Positions 1-9,200 of a stretch of 64,000 nt of DNA are shown here, piece after piece. The notes under the pieces are model-generated. The model searched no databases and was not told the DNA's origin. It saw only the letters and a program-made list of their open reading frames with translations. Positions within the stretch are counted from its first letter, which is position 1, and each line of letters opens with the position of its first letter. Origin of the DNA: Demequina sp. NBRC 110056 (lineage in GTDB: Bacteria; Actinomycetota; Actinomycetes; Actinomycetales; Demequinaceae); the NCBI RefSeq assembly GCF_002090155.1, contig NZ_BBRM01000006.1:62001-126000 (forward strand). Reading direction: 5' to 3'. Made by a program: the position numbers and the translations under genes.

Positions 1-713
1 ATCGCGTCCACGGCGCCCAGAACGGAGATCAGCCCGACGTCCTTCTGCATCGACACGAAGTCGTTCATCAGCGCGGGGATGACCTTGCGCAGGCCCTGCG
101 GGATGACCACGAGGCGCAGCGTCTTGGCGTGCGACAGGCCCAGCGACCGGGCGGCGATGCGCTGCGACGGGTGCACGGCCTCCATGCCGGCGCGCAGCAC
201 CTCGGCGACGTACGCCGAGTAGCACAGCATGATGCCGATGGTCCCGAGCACGGCGGCGGGGTAGCGCTGCGTCGGGTCGAGCGCGGGGATGCCGAACCCG
301 ACCAGGTACAGCACGATCAGCACCGGCAGGCCACGGAACAGGTCCGTGTACCCGGCGGCGAGGGCGCGCAGCGGGAACCACACGGGTCCACGCAGCGACC
401 GCAGCACCGCCAGCAGCGTCCCGAGCAGCGCGACGCCGATCGTGGCGAAGAACAGCACGCGGATGTTGAGCCACAGGCCCTCGAGGATCTTGGGCAGCGA
501 GTCCCGCGCGATCTCGAGGTTGAAGAACGTCTCCCGCACCGAGTCCCACCCGGGGGAGCTCAGCACGAGGGTGCCCGCCACGACGGCGAAGATCACCGTC
601 GAGACGAGCGCGATCAGGACGGAGCGCCCCGAGGCCTTGCGCCGGTGCGTCCGGCGGTCGAGCTCGAGCGCGCTGGGCTGCCAGGTGATCTGGGGCGCCC
701 CGCCTGTCGTCAT
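1..713 (-). CDS. Polar amino-acid ABC transporter permease (partial, 3' end outside window)
   Basis: This is an inner-membrane permease of the HisM/GlnP family that carries polar amino acids across the membrane. The reading frame starts at the ATG at 713 and runs off the left edge. The N-terminus is hydrophilic, then come membrane segments, and the EAA-type cytoplasmic loop is visible in the stretch reading AARSLGLSHAKTLRLVVIPQ. It lies 25 bases downstream of the solute-binding lipoprotein gene on the same strand, so the two are very probably one operon. The ATPase gene is expected just left of the window. The substrate (histidine, glutamate/glutamine or another) cannot be read from the sequence. 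Confidence 0.9.
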   Translation of the reverse strand, partial: MTTGGAPQITWQPSALELDRRTHRRKASGRSVLIALVSTVIFAVVAGTLVLSSPGWDSVRETFFNLEIARDSLPKILEGLWLNIRVLFFATIGVALLGTLLAVLRSLRGPVWFPLRALAAGYTDLFRGLPVLIVLYLVGFGIPALDPTQRYPAAVLGTIGIMLCYSAYVAEVLRAGMEAVHPSQRIAARSLGLSHAKTLRLVVIPQGLRKVIPALMNDFVSMQKDVGLISVLGAVDA

Positions 714-738
714 GAGTTGTGCGTCCTACCGGTGAGGA

Positions 739-1620
739 CTACTGCAGCACCGGCACGTCGACGGCCTCGGACAGCCACTCGGTCTCGAGCGCCTCGAGGG
801 TGCCGTCGGCGGCGAGCGCGTCCACGGCGGACGTCACGGGAGCGGTGAGCGCGGAGCCGATGGGCAGCACCAGGCCGAACTCGTCACCCCCCTCGGAGCC
901 AGCGAACTGGCCGACGATGACGCCGCCCTCGACCTCGACGGCCGCCGAGTAGAAGGCGCCCGGCAGGTCGGTGACGAACGCGTCGATCTGGCCCGCGTTG
1001 AGCGCGCCCACGACGTCGCCCACGTTGTTGAAGACCTGGACGTTGTCCTCGCCGAGCGCCTCGACGGCGACGTCGTACGAGGTGGTGCCGACGGCGACGC
1101 CCACGGCCGCGCCCTCGAGGTCCGCGATCGACGTGGCCGACGCGAGGTCGTTGCCCTCGACGGAGACGACGGCCTGCGTGGTCGTGTAGTACGGCGACGA
1201 GAAGTCGACCGCCTGGCGGCGCTCGTCGGTGATGGAGAACTGCTGGATGTTGAAGTCCCAGTCCTTGGCGCCGGGCGCGATCGCGGAGTCGAACGTGGTG
1301 CGGACCCACACGACGTCCTCGGCGGCGAAGCCGAGCTCCTCGGCGACGGCATACGCGACGGCGGCCTCGAAGCCCTCGCCCGACTCGGGGGCGTCGCCCA
1401 CGACCCACGGCTCGTAGGCGGGCTCGCCGGTCGCGATGGTGAGCTTGCCCTCGGTGAAGGTCTCGAGGGTCGCCTCGGCGGGAGCGGAGGCGCCTCCCGT
1501 GGCGGTGGGCTCGGCGGAGGACTCACCCTCCGACGACGAGCTGGAGCAGCCGGCGAGCGCGAGCGCGGACACGGCGACGGCCGCGACGGAGACGCGGCGC
1601 AGGGATGCGGTGGTGATCAT
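739..1620 (-). CDS. Amino-acid ABC transporter solute-binding lipoprotein
   Basis: A 293-residue extracellular binding protein of family 3 (SBP_bac_3) that captures a polar amino acid for the adjacent permease. The N-terminus is a lipoprotein signal with lipobox LALAGC (lipidated Cys25), followed by a Ser/Glu-rich linker. The rest has the usual family 3 order: a substrate-lobe start near TIATGEPAYEPW, a hinge region around DFNIQQFSITDERR, and a C-terminal lobe ending near residue 290. It is the first gene of a minus-strand operon with the permease that follows. The ligand is not predictable with confidence. Confidence 0.93.
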   Translation of the reverse strand: MITTASLRRVSVAAVAVSALALAGCSSSSSEGESSAEPTATGGASAPAEATLETFTEGKLTIATGEPAYEPWVVGDAPESGEGFEAAVAYAVAEELGFAAEDVVWVRTTFDSAIAPGAKDWDFNIQQFSITDERRQAVDFSSPYYTTTQAVVSVEGNDLASATSIADLEGAAVGVAVGTTSYDVAVEALGEDNVQVFNNVGDVVGALNAGQIDAFVTDLPGAFYSAAVEVEGGVIVGQFAGSEGGDEFGLVLPIGSALTAPVTSAVDALAADGTLEALETEWLSEAVDVPVLQ

Positions 1621-1683
1621 GGTTCTCTCCCAGAGATGGTGTGGAGCAGAATCGACGCTGATCGCTCGCGGTACCAGGGCATC

Positions 1684-2118
1684 CTACTCGCGCGCGTTCG
1701 CGAGCCTCCAATCGGCGAAGTCGAAGCCGGGCGACACCACGCAGCTCACGAGGCACTCCTCGTCGCCCGCGAGCCGCGCCGCCTGCCACACGCCCGCCGG
1801 GACGAGCACCTGCGCCGCGTCTCCCGCGCTCACCGAGGGGCCGAGTCGCACGGTGGTCGCCTCACCCGGCTCCGCGCCCGACCCACCCAGGCTCAGCTCG
1901 AGCGCACCGGGCCCGTGCCACAGCCAGATCTCGTCGCTCGTGACCACGTGCCACGCGGACGCCTCGCCGGGCGTCAGCAGGTAGTGGATGCACGTCGCGG
2001 CGGGCCGCGCGCCTCCCGGGGTGTCGACGGGGGTGGCCGCCGTGTAGGTGCGCCGGAACCATCCGCCCTCGGGGTGCGGCTCCAGACGGAGCGCCGATGC
2101 GGTCGCTGGGGTGGTCAT
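1684..2118 (-). CDS. Cupin protein of the DUF985 (cupin_5) family
   Basis: A 144-residue single-domain cupin. It begins with the family's EPHPEGGWFRRTY motif near residue 13 and continues through IHYLL, a WHVVTSDEIWLWH metal-site-like stretch and the closing SCVVSPGFDFADW. The family folds as a small beta barrel and is thought to bind sugars or small metabolites, but its biochemical role is not established. The ATG at 2118 has a strong Shine-Dalgarno (AGGGAGGACAC). It lies downstream of the amidohydrolase gene, from which it is separated by repeat element A1, so it may be a separate transcript. Confidence 0.88.
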   Translation of the reverse strand: MTTPATASALRLEPHPEGGWFRRTYTAATPVDTPGGARPAATCIHYLLTPGEASAWHVVTSDEIWLWHGPGALELSLGGSGAEPGEATTVRLGPSVSAGDAAQVLVPAGVWQAARLAGDEECLVSCVVSPGFDFADWRLANARE

Positions 2119-2148
2119 GTGTCCTCCCTGGTCTGGGGTTCGTGCGCC

Positions 2149-2203
2149 CTGGCAGGCACTGGGTGCCGAGAATCGGCAAGAAACGGCGCTCAGTGCCTTC
2201 CAG
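2149..2203. repeat. Palindromic element A, copy 1
   Basis: A 55-base inverted repeat with 20-base arms (CTGGCAGGCACTGGGTGCCG against the complement of CGGCGCTCAGTGCCTTCCAG) and a 15-base centre. A second copy of exactly the same length with perfect arms lies at 17400-17454. Each arm contains its own small palindrome of the GGCACTSAGTGCC type. The right arm runs into the last codons and stop of the amidohydrolase gene, so this copy sits at a gene 3' end. It may act as a terminator or be a REP-like element. Confidence 0.8.
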
Positions 2204-3518
2204 GATGCAGAGAGCCGTCGCCGCCGGCGGCGACGAACGCGTCGGTCGCGTGGCGCACGCGCCCGCGGATCACGGTCGCGGCCGCGCGACCTTCCCCGCC
2301 CTCGGCGAGAGCGGTCAGCGTCGACGTGACGTCGGAGACGGGAACGTCGAAGAACGCCAGGTCCGCCTGCGCGCCCACGGCCAGGTACCCGGTCCGGGCC
2401 GGTCCCTCGTCGATGCCCATCGCGTGCGCCCCGCCGAGCGTCGCCGCCCGCAACAGCCTCTCGGCGAGGTCCTCGTGCGAGTACCCCTGCGAGCGCGCGA
2501 TCCGCATGAGCTCCGCGACGTCGCCCATGGGGTCGAGCGACGGCGAGGACGACAGTGAGTCGGTGCCCACCGCGATGGGGCTGCCCTCGCGGAGGTACGC
2601 GGCGACGGGAGGCGCGTCGAGACCGATCACGGCGTTCGACCGCGGGCACAGCGCGACCGTCGTGCCGCGCGCCCGCAGGATCGCCCGGTCCCGCTCGGAC
2701 ATGTAGACGCCGTGCGCGATGTGGCAGTCAGGGCCGAGCACGCCCAGGTGGTCCACGTAGTCCGTCGCGGAGGTGCCGAAGCCCGCCTGGCGGAGCTCGG
2801 CCAGCGAGCCCACGCCCTTGGTCTGCCACGGCTCGGAGGCCTCGTGCTCGAACTCCTGCTCGATGCCGGACTCGCCCAGGTGGATATGGATGCGGCTGCC
2901 GCGCTCGCGCACGATGTCCGGGATCTCGAGCAGCGGCACGATCTCGAGCGAGTACGGCGCGTGCGGGCTGAGGCCGGTGCCGGGTCGGCGGGGCAGCGAG
3001 TCCAGCGCGGCCTCGACCTGCGCGCGGCCGTGGTCGCGCCAGTCCTCGTTGGTCCAGTCGATGACCTCCCAGTACGCGATCCCCGACAGCCCCGCGTCGT
3101 GGAGCGCGTGCGCCGCCTCGGGGTCGGTCACCACGTCGGCCGCCGCCGTGACGCCCGCGGCGATCATCAGCGCTGCCCCGTGAGCCGCATCGGCCGCCCA
3201 GTCGTGCTCGCGCGCGTAGACCGGGTTGAAGCCCTTCGCCCAGTCCTCGAACCCGTTGTAGGTGCGCTGGCTGACCTCGCCCATGCCGGTGTACTGGAGG
3301 TGCGTGTGCGCGTTGACGAGGCCGGGCGTGAGCACGCCGGGCCAGTGCACGTGGGTCACGGGCACGCCGCGCTCGCGCAGCGACTCCTCGACCCACACGC
3401 GCTCGCCCACGTGGAGGATCCGCTCGCCGCGCACGGCGATCGCGCCGTCGAGGATGGGCGGCGCAGTGATCGGCAGCACGAGCTCGGCCGAGTAGAGGGT
3501 GACGGGGTAGGCGGTCAT
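2190..3518 (-). CDS. Amidohydrolase of the SAH/MTA (chlorohydrolase-like) deaminase family
   Basis: A 442-residue metal-dependent hydrolase of the subgroup that includes S-adenosylhomocysteine/methylthioadenosine deaminase and aminodeoxyfutalosine deaminase. The metal site is complete: NAHTH (His71, His73), a later HIHLGES, HGVYMSE and the catalytic Asp in GTDSLSSSPSLD. The SPHAPYSL segment also fits the purine-nucleoside deaminases. Its ATG overlaps the stop of the upstream SAHase-like gene (ATGA), which implies translational coupling. Together the pair could deaminate S-adenosylhomocysteine to S-inosylhomocysteine and then cleave it. Futalosine metabolism is an alternative. The substrate is inferred from context. 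Confidence 0.8.
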   Translation of the reverse strand: MTAYPVTLYSAELVLPITAPPILDGAIAVRGERILHVGERVWVEESLRERGVPVTHVHWPGVLTPGLVNAHTHLQYTGMGEVSQRTYNGFEDWAKGFNPVYAREHDWAADAAHGAALMIAAGVTAAADVVTDPEAAHALHDAGLSGIAYWEVIDWTNEDWRDHGRAQVEAALDSLPRRPGTGLSPHAPYSLEIVPLLEIPDIVRERGSRIHIHLGESGIEQEFEHEASEPWQTKGVGSLAELRQAGFGTSATDYVDHLGVLGPDCHIAHGVYMSERDRAILRARGTTVALCPRSNAVIGLDAPPVAAYLREGSPIAVGTDSLSSSPSLDPMGDVAELMRIARSQGYSHEDLAERLLRAATLGGAHAMGIDEGPARTGYLAVGAQADLAFFDVPVSDVTSTLTALAEGGEGRAAATVIRGRVRHATDAFVAAGGDGSLHPGRH

Positions 3519-5086
3519 GACGAGTGGGGGTGTCCGTTCTGCAGCGCCGATGCGCTCGCTGGGGTGGCAGGGGCCGTGGCGCCGGGCGCGGGGGCGGGGT
3601 CGGGCGTTCCGGTCGCGCGGTAGCGCGGGGACCGCCAGTCGCCCGCGGCGGCGGGGGCGGAGGATCCGCCCGTGACGAGGGGGACGCCGCGCTCGCGGGC
3701 GGCGACCGCGGCGACGTGGTCGACGGCGTCGCGGCTGAGCGCGTGGACTCCGGGTCCGCGCCGGCCCGTGACGAGCTCGCGCACGGCCGCGAGCTGGGTC
3801 GCGAAGGACAGGTCCATGATCTCGATGGGGTTGCCCTCGGCAGCGGTGACGTTGATGCACCCGCCGCGGTCCAGCACCAGCGTGCCGGCGTCGCGCAGGC
3901 GCTCGACGTGGGGCGCGACGGGCTCGAGCACGTCCCCGCCCTCGAGAGCGCCGTCGAGGTCGATCTCCCCGGGGACGCCCCCGGCGACCGCGACCGCCGC
4001 CGCGCGGCGGATCTGCGTCGCGCCCACGGTCGCGGGCCACCCCGTCGCCGAGACGACCAGGGCGCCCTCGGCCACGTCGTCGCCGAAGCGCTCACTCGTG
4101 CCGGCATCGTCGCTGCTCACCACCGCGAAGCCGTCGTGCGCGGCGAGGAGCGCGCGCACGGGGTCGATCTCGGCGACCGCCACGCGCGCGCCGAGCGCCC
4201 GCAGGTGCGCGGCGACGCCCACGCCCACGGGGCCGTAGCCGACGACGACGGCGGGCTGGTCGCGCACGCTCACGCCCGCGTCGTCGAGCAGGTCCGCGAT
4301 CGCGAGCACGCACGACTGACCCGTGCCGTACCGGTTGTCGAAGCCGGTCTTGGTGGCGGCGTCGTTGACGGCGATGACGGGCACGGCGAGCGCGCGACCC
4401 ATCGCGCGCAGGGGGGTCAGCCCCGAGGTGGTCTCCTCCGTCGCGCCGATCCACTGCTCCGCGAGCCCGAGCTCGTGGCCCAGGCGCGTGATGTGGCTGC
4501 CGTCGTCGACGAGCACGTCGAAGCCGCGCTCGAGGAACGCGCTCGCGGCGGCGCGCTCCTGCTCCGGCGCGAGCGTCGCGTCGGCGTCGCAGGCGATCCC
4601 GCGGGCGCGCAGCTCCGCGGCGACCTCGGGGTCGGTCTCGTCCGGGTGGGCGTAGACCGCGACCTCGGCGCCGGCGTCGCGGAGCAGCAGCGCGAGGTTG
4701 GCCGTCTTGGGCTCGAGCGTCATCGCGACGCCGATCCGCAGGCCCGCGACGCAGCGCTCGGCGGCGAGCTCGCGCGCGAGCGCCGTCGAGACGGGCATGT
4801 GGGCGCCGGCGAAGGAGACCCGACCCCCGGCGTCGCCACGGTCGGGCAGCGGGCGGCCGCCGAGCGTGATGGCGCCGGTCGTGACGTCGAAGGCGACCGC
4901 GTCGCCGCCGCCGTCCTCGCCGCCCCCGTCCAAGTCAACGCGCGCCCCCATGCCCGCGAGCATGGAGACCAGCGCCTCGGCGACGGGCCCTGACCCCTGC
5001 ACGCGCATCGGCCGTCCTGCGATGAGGAGGTTGGTGTCGCGCGCGAAGCGCCGCAGCAGCCGCTCGGCCTCGCGTTGGGGATCCAT
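3515..5086 (-). CDS. Divergent S-adenosylhomocysteinase family protein (possible S-inosylhomocysteine hydrolase)
   Basis: A 523-residue NAD-dependent SAHase homologue. Recognisable landmarks are GAHMPVS near 95, the VDDGSH segment near 193, the EETTSGL motif near 217, NDAATKTGFDNRYG with Lys246/Asp250, and the NAD-binding GYGPVGVGVAAHL near 283. The usual adenine-site motif HMTxET is replaced by TLEPKT (123-128), so a Lys stands where the Glu facing the adenine amino group is normally found. There is also an N-terminal extension of roughly 90 residues and a low-complexity C-terminal tail. Coupling to a nucleoside-deaminase-type gene suggests a deaminated substrate. The family is clear, the substrate is inference. 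Confidence 0.82.
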   Translation of the reverse strand: MDPQREAERLLRRFARDTNLLIAGRPMRVQGSGPVAEALVSMLAGMGARVDLDGGGEDGGGDAVAFDVTTGAITLGGRPLPDRGDAGGRVSFAGAHMPVSTALARELAAERCVAGLRIGVAMTLEPKTANLALLLRDAGAEVAVYAHPDETDPEVAAELRARGIACDADATLAPEQERAAASAFLERGFDVLVDDGSHITRLGHELGLAEQWIGATEETTSGLTPLRAMGRALAVPVIAVNDAATKTGFDNRYGTGQSCVLAIADLLDDAGVSVRDQPAVVVGYGPVGVGVAAHLRALGARVAVAEIDPVRALLAAHDGFAVVSSDDAGTSERFGDDVAEGALVVSATGWPATVGATQIRRAAAVAVAGGVPGEIDLDGALEGGDVLEPVAPHVERLRDAGTLVLDRGGCINVTAAEGNPIEIMDLSFATQLAAVRELVTGRRGPGVHALSRDAVDHVAAVAARERGVPLVTGGSSAPAAAGDWRSPRYRATGTPDPAPAPGATAPATPASASALQNGHPHSS

Positions 5087-5157
5087 GCCCTCAAGTCTAG
5101 GTTTCGCCCGGCCCTGACCCGGAGGGGGCCTTCAGACGCTAGCCATCACGCAGGTAG

Positions 5158-5171
5158 TTGACTAAAGTCAA
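5158..5171. promoter_or_regulatory. Probable MarR operator overlapping a leaderless promoter
   Basis: The near-perfect palindrome TTGACTAAAGTCAA lies five bases before the start codon of the MarR-GNAT gene. It contains a TANNNT-type -10 (TAAAGT, 5163-5168) seven bases before the ATG, which is the spacing of leaderless actinobacterial transcripts. A MarR dimer bound here would block the promoter, so autorepression is the simple reading. The divergent SAHase-like gene starts about 70 bases away and could be co-regulated. Confidence 0.6.
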
Positions 5172-5175
5172 TGAT

Positions 5176-6066
5176 ATGGACGATCGCCTCATCCAGACCT
5201 TCCGCGTCTTCCAGCGCACCGTGACCCGTGAGGTGGGCGCGCTGCAGGAGAACTTCCTCGGCCGCGGGCGCCCCTACGGCGTCTCGCGGCTGCTGTGGGA
5301 GATGGGCGACGGCCCCGTCGAGGTCGCGACGCTGCGCGAGCGCCTGGGCCTCGACGCCGGGTACGCCTCGCGCCTGCTCCGCGCGCTCGAGGACGAGGGG
5401 CTGGTCACGGTGTCCCCGAGCCCCGACGACGCCCGCGCCCGAGTCGCCGAGCGGACCGAGGCCGGTCGCGCGGAGGCCGCCGAGCTCGATGCCCGCTCGG
5501 ATGACACCGCTGCCCAGATGCTCGCGCACCTCGACGAGGAGGAGAGGCGCGAGGTCGAGCGCGCCGCCCGCACGGTGACCGCGGCGCTCGCCCGGAGGCA
5601 CCTGGTGATCGACGTCGAGGCGCCCGACTCGGCCGACGCGTGGTGGTGTCGCGACCAGTACTTCGCGGAGATCGACGCGATCTTCGCGAGCGGCTACGAC
5701 CCGGCCGCCGCCGTGCAGGCCACGGACGACGACCTCACCATGCCCCGCGGCGCACTGCTCGTCGCGCGACTGCACGGCCAGCCGGTCGGCTGCGGCGCGG
5801 TGAAGCTCCCCGCCGAGGGCCCCGCGCACCTCAAGCGCATGTGGGTCTCGCCAGCCGCGCGAGGGCTCGGGCTCGCGGCCACGATGCTCGAGCGGCTCGA
5901 GGCCATCGCCCGCGACGCGGGCGCGACCGAGGTCGGGCTCGACACCAACTCCGCGCTCGTCGCCGCCACCACGCTGTACGAGTCGCGTGGCTACGCGCAG
6001 GTGCCGCGCTTCAACGACGAGACCCACGCGGACCGCTGGTACCTCAAGCGCCTCGAACAGCGCTGA
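5176..6066 (+). CDS. MarR-type regulator fused to a GNAT acetyltransferase
   Basis: A 296-residue two-domain protein. Residues 1 to about 145 form a MarR winged helix (YGVSRLLWEMGDGP, then the recognition helix and wing around GYASRLLRALEDEGLV and SPDDARAR). Residues about 150-296 form an N-acetyltransferase with the acetyl-CoA loop in LKRMWVSPAARGLGLA and a C-terminal YESRGYAQVPRFN. I chose the ATG at 5176 rather than the in-frame TTG at 5158, because the latter lies within the operator palindrome and a -10 sits seven bases before the ATG. Such fusions are common in actinobacteria. The acetylation target is unknown. Confidence 0.9.
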   Translation: MDDRLIQTFRVFQRTVTREVGALQENFLGRGRPYGVSRLLWEMGDGPVEVATLRERLGLDAGYASRLLRALEDEGLVTVSPSPDDARARVAERTEAGRAEAAELDARSDDTAAQMLAHLDEEERREVERAARTVTAALARRHLVIDVEAPDSADAWWCRDQYFAEIDAIFASGYDPAAAVQATDDDLTMPRGALLVARLHGQPVGCGAVKLPAEGPAHLKRMWVSPAARGLGLAATMLERLEAIARDAGATEVGLDTNSALVAATTLYESRGYAQVPRFNDETHADRWYLKRLEQR

Positions 6067-6171
6067 GCGCCGGAGATCGTTCCTCCAGCGCGCCCGGGAG
6101 CAACGAAGCGCGCAGAGAACCTTCGTCCAGGGGGGAGAAGGCGCGGGGAGGGGCAGGACGGCGCCCGTGCT

Positions 6172-6177
6172 TAGGAT
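6172..6177 (+). promoter_or_regulatory. Candidate -10 element upstream of mfd
   Basis: TAGGAT matches the TANNNT consensus of actinobacterial housekeeping promoters and would give a leader of about 40 bases before the GTG of mfd. No convincing -35 is visible. Confidence 0.4.
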
Positions 6178-6222
6178 GATCTCGCCGGAGATTCCGGTCC
6201 TTCCGCATGCCCTGGAGGCCCC

Positions 6223-9200
6223 GTGACCCGCCCCCTCGCCCCGCTGCTCGAGCACCTCGACGCGCCCGCGGTGGACGCCGAGCACCTCGTCGCGCCCGTC
6301 GCGGCGGCCCCGGCGATGGTCGCGCGCACCGTCCGCGACCAGGACGGCCTCATCGTCGTCGTCACCGCGACCTCGGGCGACGCGGACACCTTCGCGGCCG
6401 CGCTCAGCGGCTACCTCGACCCCGCCCGGATCACCGTCCTGCCCGCGTGGGAGACGCTCCCGCACGAGCGCCTCAGCCCCCGCTCCGACACGGTGGCGCG
6501 GCGCCTGGCGACGCTGCGCCGCATCGTCCACCCGGAGCTGGTCGAGACCGAGGCCGGCCTCCCCGCCCTCGACGTCGTGGTCGCGCCGCTGCGGGCCATC
6601 CTCCAGCCCGTCATCCCCGGCCTCGCGGACCTCGAGCCGGTCTCGCTCCACGCGGGCGACGTGCGCGACCTCACCGACCTCACCGAGGCGCTCGCCGGCG
6701 CGGCCTACTCGCGCGTCGACATGGTGGAGCGCCGCGGCGAGTTCGCGGTCCGCGGCGGCATCGTCGACGTGTTCGCGCCCACCGACCCGCACCCGGTGCG
6801 CATCGAGTTCTTCGGCGACGAGGTGGACTCGCTGCGGTCCTTCTCCATCGCCGACCAGCGATCGCTCGCGCCGGTCGACCACCTCTGGGCGCCGCCGTGC
6901 CGCGAGCTGCTGCTCACCGAGGACATCCGCGTCCGCGCGTCCGCCCTGCAGGACCAGGTCCCGGCCGCCGCGGACATGCTCGGCCGCATCGCCTCGGGCG
7001 TCGCCGTCGAGGGGATGGAGAGCCTCATCCCGCTGCTGGTCGACCGCCTCGTGCCGGTGACCGACGCGCTGCCCCGTGGCACCCGCATCGTGACCATCGA
7101 GCCTGAGCGCCTCGCCCGCCGCGCCGAGGACCTGCAGCGCACCGCGCAGGAGTTCCTGGCCGCCGCGTGGGTGGGCGTCGCCGCCGGCGCGGACGCGCCG
7201 CTCGAGCCCACCGAGGGCTCCTTCCTCTCCCTCGAGCAGATCGAGGAGTCCGCGGCGGAGCGCGCGCTCGACTGGTCGACCATCGGCCCCTTCGGTGGGG
7301 CCGATGCGGTCGCCACCGGCCTCGCTGACGTCGAGGACCACCGGGGTCGCCTGCAGGCGGCGCTCGGGGCCATCCGCACCCGCGTGGGGGAGGGCTGGAC
7401 GGTGGTCGTGACCGCGGCGGGCTCGGGCTCCGCGCACCGGATCGCCGAGCAGTGCGCGGAGCTCGAGATCGCCGCGCGCGTCACCGAGACGTGGGAGCCG
7501 GCGGACGGCGTCGTCAGCATCGTGCCCCACATCACCGGCGCGGGGTTCCAGGCGCCCGAGGCGCGGGTGCTCGTCGTGCACGAGTCCGACCTCACCGGCC
7601 GCGCGGCCGCGGCCGCCGGCCCCAAGGTGAAGGTCCCCAGCCGGCGCCGCAACGCCGTCGACCCGCTGCAGCTGCGCCCTGGAGACTTCGTCGTCCACGA
7701 GAGCCACGGCGTGGGCCGCTTCGTCGAGCTCACCAAGCGCACGGTGCGCGGCGTCGAGCGCGAGTACCTCGTCATCGAGTACGCGCCCTCCAAGCGCGGC
7801 GGCCCCGCGGACCGCCTGTCGGTGCCGACCGACCAGCTCGACCTCGTCACCAAGTACGTGGGCGGCGAGGCGCCCAGCGTCAACAAGATGGGCGGCGCGG
7901 ACTGGGCCAAGACCAAGGGCAAGGCGCGCAAGGCGGTCAAGGAGATCGCCGCCGAGCTCATCCGCCTGTACTCCGCGCGCATGGCCTCCAAGGGCCGCGA
8001 GTTCGGCCCCGACACCCCGTGGCAGCGGGAGCTCGAGGAGGCGTTCGCCTACGTCGAGACGCCCGACCAGCTGTCGACCATCGACGAGGTCAAGGAGGAC
8101 ATGGAGAAGGGCGTCCCGATGGACCGCCTGGTGTGCGGCGACGTGGGCTTCGGAAAGACCGAGATCGCCGTGCGCGCGGCCTTCAAGGCGATCCAGGACG
8201 GCGCGCAGGTCGCGCTGCTGTGCCCCACGACGCTGCTGGTCAAGCAGCACGTCGACACCTTCTCCGAGCGCTTCGCGCAGTTCCCCGTGAAGGTCGCCTC
8301 GCTATCGCGCTTCCAGACGGACAAGGAGGCCAAGGAGGTCATCGAGGGCCTCGCCGACGGCACCATCGACATGGTGATCGGCACCCACCGCCTGGTTACC
8401 GGCCAGGTGCGCTTCAAGCAGCTCGGCCTCATCATCATCGACGAGGAGCAGCGCTTCGGCGTCGAGCACAAGGAGACCCTCAAGGCGCTGCGCACCGACG
8501 TGGACGTGCTCGCGATGTCCGCGACGCCCATCCCGCGCACGCTCGAGATGGCCGTGACGGGCATCCGCGAGATGTCGACTCTCGCCACGCCGCCCGAGGA
8601 GCGCCACCCGATCCTCACCTACGTGGGGCCGCACGAGAACCCGCAGGTCGCCGCCGCCATCCGGCGCGAGCTCATGCGCGACGGCCAGGTGTTCTACATC
8701 CACAACTCGGTCAAGACCATCACGAGCGCCGCTCGCCGGCTGTCCGAGCTGGTGCCCGAGGCGCGCATCGCCGTGGCCCACGGCCAGATGAGCGAGAAGC
8801 AGCTCGAGCAGGTCATCGTCGACTACTACGACCGCCGCTACGACGTCCTGGTCTGCACCACGATCGTCGAGACCGGCCTCGACATCTCGAACGCCAACAC
8901 CCTCATCGTCGAGCGGGCTGACAAGTTCGGACTGTCGCAGCTCCACCAGCTGCGCGGTCGCGTGGGCCGCGCCCGCGAGCGTGCGTACGCGTACTTCCTG
9001 TACCCGCCGGACCGCACGCTGACCGAGACCGCCCACGACCGCCTCCAGACGATCGCCGCGAACACGGACCTGGGCGCGGGCATGGCGGTCGCCATGAAGG
9101 ACCTCGAGATCCGCGGCGCCGGCAACCTGCTGGGCGCCGAGCAGTCGGGCCACATCGAGGGCGTGGGCTTCGACCTCTACATCCGCATGGTCGGCGAGGC

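Noticed and set aside
3515-5175. Search for a SAH riboswitch upstream of the SAHase-like gene
   Set aside because: The leader is under 90 bases, is shared with a MarR operator and shows none of the conserved pairing of SAH riboswitches.
5146-8250. A 1034-codon open frame on the minus strand opposite mfd
   Set aside because: Its sequence is Arg/Gly/Ala-rich with no domain, it lies antisense to a clearly real mfd, and such long antisense frames are expected at this GC content.
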